In this document: positions 5,341 to 8,049 of the stretch, one piece after another | Numbering within the stretch: position 1 is the first letter of the stretch | Layout: each line of letters begins with the position of its first letter | Origin: CAVALG01 sp963656085 | GTDB lineage: Bacteria; Bacillota; Clostridia; Oscillospirales; Acutalibacteraceae | Assembly (NCBI GenBank): GCA_963656085.1 | Contig: CAVKHV010000063.1 | Span: 1 to 8,049 of the forward strand | Reading direction: 5' to 3' | Length of the DNA stretch: 8,049 nt | Notes under the pieces: generated by a model | Seen by the model: the letters and a program-made list of their open reading frames with translations, nothing else | The model's database searches: none | Told to the model about the DNA's origin: nothing | Program-made: the position numbers and the translations under genes

Positions 5341-6597
5341 ATGAATTTGCTTAAAATAACAGCCGCACTGCTTTCATTACTGCTTGTGCTGGGCGCCTGC
5401 GGCACAGAGCGCAGGAACGCCCCAACCGCCTTGCCGGATAATTCCGCGCAGAGCACAAGCGGCGCATCCGAAACCGTCCGCGGCGCGTGGATATCGTATA
5501 TAGAACTCGGCAACCACGATAAAACCGAGTCGGGGTTCAAATCCAATGTCTGCAAAATGTTCGATAACCTCTCCGGGATAGGAATAACCGACCTGTTTGT
5601 TCAGGTTCGGGCAAATGCCGACGCAGCCTACCCGTCAAAAATATTTCCTTTTGCAGCCTTTGTTTCGGGCAAACAGGGCAAAGACCCGGGGTTTGACCCC
5701 CTCGAATTTATGGTCGATTACGCCCATAGCAAAAAAATGAGATTTCACGCCTGGATAAACCCCTACCGCGCCGCCTCCTCGGTCAATTCAATAAACGACC
5801 TCGCCGAAAATAACCCGGCGCGCCTCTACCTGACAGATAACGACCCCTCAAACGATAACTTAGTTAAAACCCTGCCGTCGGCGGACGGAAAGATTGCCGT
5901 TTGGTTCAATCCCTCGTCGCCCGAAATCCAACGTCTTGTCTGTAACGGCGCGCGAGAAATAATTGATAATTATAATGTGGACGGCTTGCATATAGACGAC
6001 TATTTCTACCCCACCCGCGACCCGCAGTTTGACGAAACCGAATATAACGCGTATGCCGCGTCGGTAAAATCGCCGCTCTCCCTTGACGATTGGCGCCGCG
6101 TGCAGGTTGATTCCCTCGTCTGCTCACTCTACAGGGCAACACATTCAAAAAACAATACCGTATTCGGCGTAAGCCCGTCCGCCCATATTTCAAAGGACGG
6201 CAGCGATAAAAATTATACCGAACAGTACGCCGATATCCGCCGCTGGGCTTCCTGCAGCGGATACGCCGACTATATAGCGCCGCAACTCTATTTCGGGTAC
6301 GATTACCCGACCGAAAAATTCAGGTTTTCGTCCCTTCTTAACGATTGGACGGACCTTAAACGCCATCCGTCGGTCGCGCTGTATATAGGATTGGCAGCGT
6401 ATAAACTCGGCTTGGAAGACGCCGAAAGCCCCGAATGGCAAACAACCCCCGATATACTTAAAAAACAAGCAGCCGACGCGGAAACCCGTGCCGACGGCGT
6501 GATTATATATTCATATTCCGGACTGTTTAAAGAGGACAGCATAAATAAACAGAACCTTGCGGAATTGCAAAAGTATTTTTCCGCCGCTGCAACCTGA
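5341..6597 (+). CDS. GHL10/DUF187-family glycosidase lipoprotein
   Basis: A 418-residue secreted lipoprotein. Residues 1-20 are a signal peptide with a hydrophobic core and lipobox LGAC (C20), so the mature protein is anchored to the outer face of the membrane. A short Ser/Ala/Pro-type linker leads to a (beta/alpha)8-type glycosyl-hydrolase-like domain: VRGAWISY (46-53), FVQVR (86-90), FHAWINPYRA (135-144), VDGLHIDDYFYP (213-224, with acidic D219 and D220), FGVSPS (275-280), YADYIAPQLYFG (308-319), YIGLAAYK (348-355). Relatives include B. subtilis YngK and E. coli YddW/DigH, the latter reported to cut peptidoglycan glycan strands lacking stem peptides; a cell-wall glycan role is inferred. ATG 5341 is chosen because AAAGGGGAG ends 6 bases upstream and the signal peptide starts there. 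It appears monocistronic. Confidence 0.9.
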   Translation: MNLLKITAALLSLLLVLGACGTERRNAPTALPDNSAQSTSGASETVRGAWISYIELGNHDKTESGFKSNVCKMFDNLSGIGITDLFVQVRANADAAYPSKIFPFAAFVSGKQGKDPGFDPLEFMVDYAHSKKMRFHAWINPYRAASSVNSINDLAENNPARLYLTDNDPSNDNLVKTLPSADGKIAVWFNPSSPEIQRLVCNGAREIIDNYNVDGLHIDDYFYPTRDPQFDETEYNAYAASVKSPLSLDDWRRVQVDSLVCSLYRATHSKNNTVFGVSPSAHISKDGSDKNYTEQYADIRRWASCSGYADYIAPQLYFGYDYPTEKFRFSSLLNDWTDLKRHPSVALYIGLAAYKLGLEDAESPEWQTTPDILKKQAADAETRADGVIIYSYSGLFKEDSINKQNLAELQKYFSAAAT

Positions 6598-6612
6598 ATT
6601 TCATATCAATCG

Positions 6613-6760
6613 CCGTCCGCCCCCCGAAAAAGTCTGACCGCGGCGGAAAACTTCGTTTTCAGACGGCGCAGACCGCAGCGCGCTAATATGGGCGGGCAAA
6701 CCGAAATTGCGCCGTCCCCAAGCGTACGCTTGGCGCCGCGGTCGGGCTTTTCGGGGACGG
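6613..6760. repeat. Cloverleaf-like nested inverted-repeat element
   Basis: An outer stem pairs GACCGCGGCG (6636-6645) perfectly with CGCCGCGGTC (6734-6743). It continues outward with wobble pairs, AAAA/TTTT, CCCC/GGGG and, after a bulge, CCGTCC with GGACGG. Inside it are three hairpins in order: GAAAAC (6646-6651) with GTTTTC (6655-6660); GACGGCGCA (6662-6670) with TGCGCCGTC (6708-6716); and the 16-bp palindrome CCAAGCGTACGCTTGG (6718-6733). No T-run follows, so it is not a standard terminator. It begins 15 bp after the lipoprotein stop. It could be a small palindromic mobile element or a structured 3' RNA element. Confidence 0.7.
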
Positions 6761-6774
6761 ACAACGTTCTGGAT

Positions 6775-6916
6775 GTTAGATATCAGACGCTAGACTGTAG
6801 ACTTTAGATGTTAGATGTTAGATATTAGATGTGGTGAACGGCAGCTTGCGTGCCGTAAGCGTACAAGCTGACATCTACCACATCTAACATCTACAGTCTA
6901 ACGTCTAACGTCTAAA
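6775..6916. repeat. Small element bounded by inverted heptad arrays
   Basis: The left arm has eight reverse heptads (6775-6830), from GTTAGAT to ATTAGAT, and the right arm five forward heptads (6882-6916), from ATCTAAC to GTCTAAA. Next to the core the arms pair over about 15 bp (6821-6835 with 6877-6891, one mismatch). The core holds CAGCTTG (6842-6848) with CAAGCTG (6864-6870). The stretch AACGGCAGCTTGCG matches the reverse complement of tail module T copy 3. It looks like a minimal version of the larger region at 4438-5286. Confidence 0.75.
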
Positions 6917-6996
6917 ACGGGCGGCAAGGGGCTTGAGAAATACCGCAAACCGACGGCAATCCAAAGTTTAAAATCCAACATCCGAAACAGAAAAAC

Positions 6997-7028
6997 AAAA
7001 CCCCGACAGAATGCCCTGTCGGGGTTTT
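6997..7028 (-). terminator. Intrinsic terminator of the 55-aa membrane protein gene
   Basis: On the minus strand the stem CCCCGACAG/CTGTCGGGG (7016-7024 with 7001-7009) has a 6-base loop, is extended by AAAA/TTTT pairs, and runs into TTTTGTTTTT. It lies about 17 bp beyond the stop codon of the minus-strand gene. No gene on the plus strand arrives at it. Confidence 0.9.
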
Positions 7029-7044
7029 GCTGCCGGGTTGGTTT

Positions 7045-7212
7045 TTACGCTTCGGCTTCTTCAAGTTCCGGTTCGTCTTCACACTCAATGTAACTGCAGA
7101 AGTCTTCATCCTTCTTTTTAAGGAAATAGCTTACAACTGCGGCAACAGCGGCGGCTACCGAAACGACGCCGATAACGATTGAAGCGATTTTAACAACTTT
7201 TGAAAGATTCAT
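7045..7212 (-). CDS. Small single-span membrane protein, 55 aa, function unknown
   Basis: I do not recognise a named family. The 55-residue product starts MNLSKVVKI, has one hydrophobic segment (about residues 9-31, rich in Val, Ala and Ile), then LKKKDEDFCSYIECEDEPEL and an acidic end (EEAEA) containing two Cys (39 and 44). The positive KKK next to the membrane segment suggests the acidic tail is on the cytoplasmic side. The gene is well supported: ATG 7212 has a strong ribosome binding site, AGAAGGAG, about 8 bases upstream, a consensus promoter lies in front and a strong terminator behind. The in-frame ATG farther upstream (7254) lies in the promoter and is rejected. It is divergent from pyrR and monocistronic. 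Confidence 0.85.
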   Translation of the reverse strand: MNLSKVVKIASIVIGVVSVAAAVAAVVSYFLKKKDEDFCSYIECEDEPELEEAEA

Positions 7213-7245
7213 TTTGCACACTCCTTCTGATTTATTTTCACCTGA

Positions 7246-7274
7246 ATTATACAATGAAACAAGGTGATTGTCAA
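7246..7274 (-). promoter_or_regulatory. Consensus sigma-A promoter of the small membrane protein gene
   Basis: On the minus strand, -35 TTGACA (7274-7269) and -10 TATAAT (7251-7246) are both perfect matches to consensus with a 17-bp spacer. The predicted start near 7240 gives a short leader of about 28 bases ending in the ribosome binding site. Confidence 0.92.
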
Positions 7275-7277
7275 TCA

Positions 7278-7297
7278 GGCATATAGGCGCATATGCC
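7278..7297. promoter_or_regulatory. Inverted repeat between divergent promoters
   Basis: GGCATAT (7278-7284) and ATATGCC (7291-7297) form a 7-bp inverted repeat around AGGCGC. It lies just upstream of the -35 box of the minus-strand promoter and about 38 bp upstream of the pyrR -35 box. It could be a protein-binding site; no regulator can be named. The A/T tracts at 7298-7330 that follow resemble an UP element for the pyrR promoter. Confidence 0.4.
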
Positions 7298-7334
7298 CAA
7301 AAATCAAAAAATTTAAAAAATTTTAAAAAAGTGC

Positions 7335-7363
7335 TTTACAAATTGTGAATAGTGTGTTACTAT
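7335..7363 (+). promoter_or_regulatory. pyrR promoter
   Basis: -35 TTTACA (7335-7340) and -10 TACTAT (7358-7363) have a 17-bp spacer, preceded by A/T tracts (7298-7330). The predicted start near 7370 gives an untranslated leader of about 148 bases that contains the attenuator. Confidence 0.8.
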
Positions 7364-7390
7364 ATGTGACAGAAATATTCCTTTAATGAC

Positions 7391-7497
7391 GGCACAGAGA
7401 TGCTGCAAGGTGTGAAATACGGTTATGGCTTCGCGTAATGTGGGGTCTGTTTGTACGGTTTTGAACCTCTTTGCAGCATTTTGCAAAGAGGTTTTTT
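7391..7497 (+). promoter_or_regulatory. PyrR-dependent transcription attenuator
   Basis: The leader contains CAGAGATGCTGCAAGG (7395-7410), close to the PyrR binding-loop consensus (AGAGAGGCU..GCAAGG in Bacillus leaders, from memory). TGCTGCAA (7401-7408) is perfectly complementary to TTGCAGCA (7471-7478), the 5' arm and loop of the downstream terminator, and GGT (7409-7411) can add pairs with ACC (7465-7467): this is the antiterminator. When UMP is plentiful, PyrR-UMP would hold the 5' segment as its binding hairpin, release the terminator arm and stop transcription. Confidence 0.85.
7464..7497 (+). terminator. Attenuator terminator before pyrR
   Basis: A perfect 12-bp stem AACCTCTTTGCA (7464-7475) with TGCAAAGAGGTT (7482-7493), loop GCATTT, runs into Ts (7492-7497). 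It is the conditional terminator of the pyrR leader, 20 bp before the pyrR start codon. Confidence 0.93.
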
Positions 7498-7517
7498 GTG
7501 TTTCGGGGGTAGTAATT

Positions 7518-8049
7518 ATGAGCGTTTGCAAAGCAACTTTAATGGACAGCGCAGCCGTAAACCGTGCGCTTAAACGCATAGCCCACGAAATACTTGAGCA
7601 TAACCACGGGTGCGAAAATATTTGCCTTGTAGGCATAAAACGGCGCGGAGTTCCGCTTGCCGAAACAATTGCCGATAACATAAGCGGGATAGAGGGTGCA
7701 AAGGTACCGGTCGGCGTTTTGGATATAACATTTTACCGCGACGATCTTACCCACTTATCCGAAGACCCCGTCCTTGCCGAAAACGATATCGGCGTGGATA
7801 TTGACGGGAAAACAGTCGTACTGGTTGACGATGTGCTTTACACGGGCAGAACGGCGCGCGCCGCAATGGACGGAATTATTAAGCACGGCAGGCCGTCAAG
7901 TATACAACTTGCCGTATTGGTTGACCGGGGGCACAGGGAATTGCCGATTCGCGGCGATTATGTGGGCAAAAACGTACCCACCTCAAAGTCGGAGCATATA
8001 GAGGTTAAAATGCCGCCTTTTGAAAATACCGCGGCGGTGGAACTTCACG
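7518..8049 (+). CDS. pyrR: PyrR, pyrimidine operon regulator / uracil phosphoribosyltransferase (3' end outside window)
   Basis: 177 residues are visible with no stop, so only the last few residues of a roughly 180-residue protein are missing. PyrR binds UMP/UTP and pyr leader RNA to cause attenuation, and many members also convert uracil and PRPP to UMP. Family landmarks are ALKRIAHEILE (17-27), LVGIKRRG (37-44), the FYRDDL block (72-77), the PRPP-binding loop VLVDDVLYTGRT (101-112), GRPSSIQLAVLVDRGHRELP (124-143) and DYVGKNVPTSKSE (147-159). The start ATG 7518 has GGGGG about 8 bases upstream. The attenuator ahead of it indicates autoregulation, and further pyr genes probably follow beyond the edge. 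Confidence 0.97.
   Translation, partial: MSVCKATLMDSAAVNRALKRIAHEILEHNHGCENICLVGIKRRGVPLAETIADNISGIEGAKVPVGVLDITFYRDDLTHLSEDPVLAENDIGVDIDGKTVVLVDDVLYTGRTARAAMDGIIKHGRPSSIQLAVLVDRGHRELPIRGDYVGKNVPTSKSEHIEVKMPPFENTAAVELH

Noticed and set aside
6613..6760. tRNA or tRNA-like gene from the cloverleaf shape
   Set aside because: The stem lengths are wrong, and there is no T-loop GTTCRA motif and no anticodon arm of the right size.
6613..6760. Intrinsic terminator for the lipoprotein gene
   Set aside because: No T-run follows either side of the outer stem in the plus orientation.
7774..8001. Plus-strand open reading frame of 75 codons
   Set aside because: Out-of-frame shadow of pyrR.

Overview
The window looks like a chromosomal segment of a Gram-positive member of the Clostridia (Bacillota), probably an Oscillospiraceae/Ruminococcaceae-type gut anaerobe. 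Three things point there: adjacent walJ-like and rlmH genes, a pyrR gene with a PyrR-type transcription attenuator, and strong AGGAGG-like ribosome binding sites. The placement is by gene content and general appearance, not by a search.

Layout. 1-466: gene-free, packed with modular hairpin repeats and a heptad array. 467-4423: one apparent transcription unit on + with a promoter at 467-495, a WalJ/YycJ-like metallo-beta-lactamase-fold hydrolase, rlmH, and a copper P1B-ATPase (copA) with a metal-binding domain at each end, closed by a strong intrinsic terminator. 4424-5340: gene-free, holding a second set of the same repeats, one copy split by a 184-bp MITE-like insertion with 18-bp perfect inverted ends and a 10-bp target duplication. 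5341-6597: a lipoprotein of the GHL10/DUF187 glycosidase family, likely acting on cell-wall glycan. 6598-6996: gene-free, with a cloverleaf-like nest of inverted repeats and a small element bounded by inverted heptad arrays. 7045-7212 (-): a 55-residue single-span membrane protein with its own consensus promoter and terminator. 7335 to the end: pyrR promoter, attenuator leader, and pyrR running off the right edge.

The coding genes are mostly housekeeping: RNA modification of the ribosome (RlmH), cell-wall-linked functions (WalJ-like, GHL10 lipoprotein), copper export (CopA) and pyrimidine control (PyrR). The unusual material is the intergenic repeat system. Its copies share a conserved backbone, but the stem-loops in fixed slots are replaced wholesale by unrelated perfect stem-loops. 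The copies adjoin arrays of a 7-bp unit (consensus RTCTAAY) that sit in opposite orientations at the two ends of two intergenic regions. A second notable point is an in-frame Shine-Dalgarno plus GTG inside copA, which could give a free CopZ-like copper chaperone.
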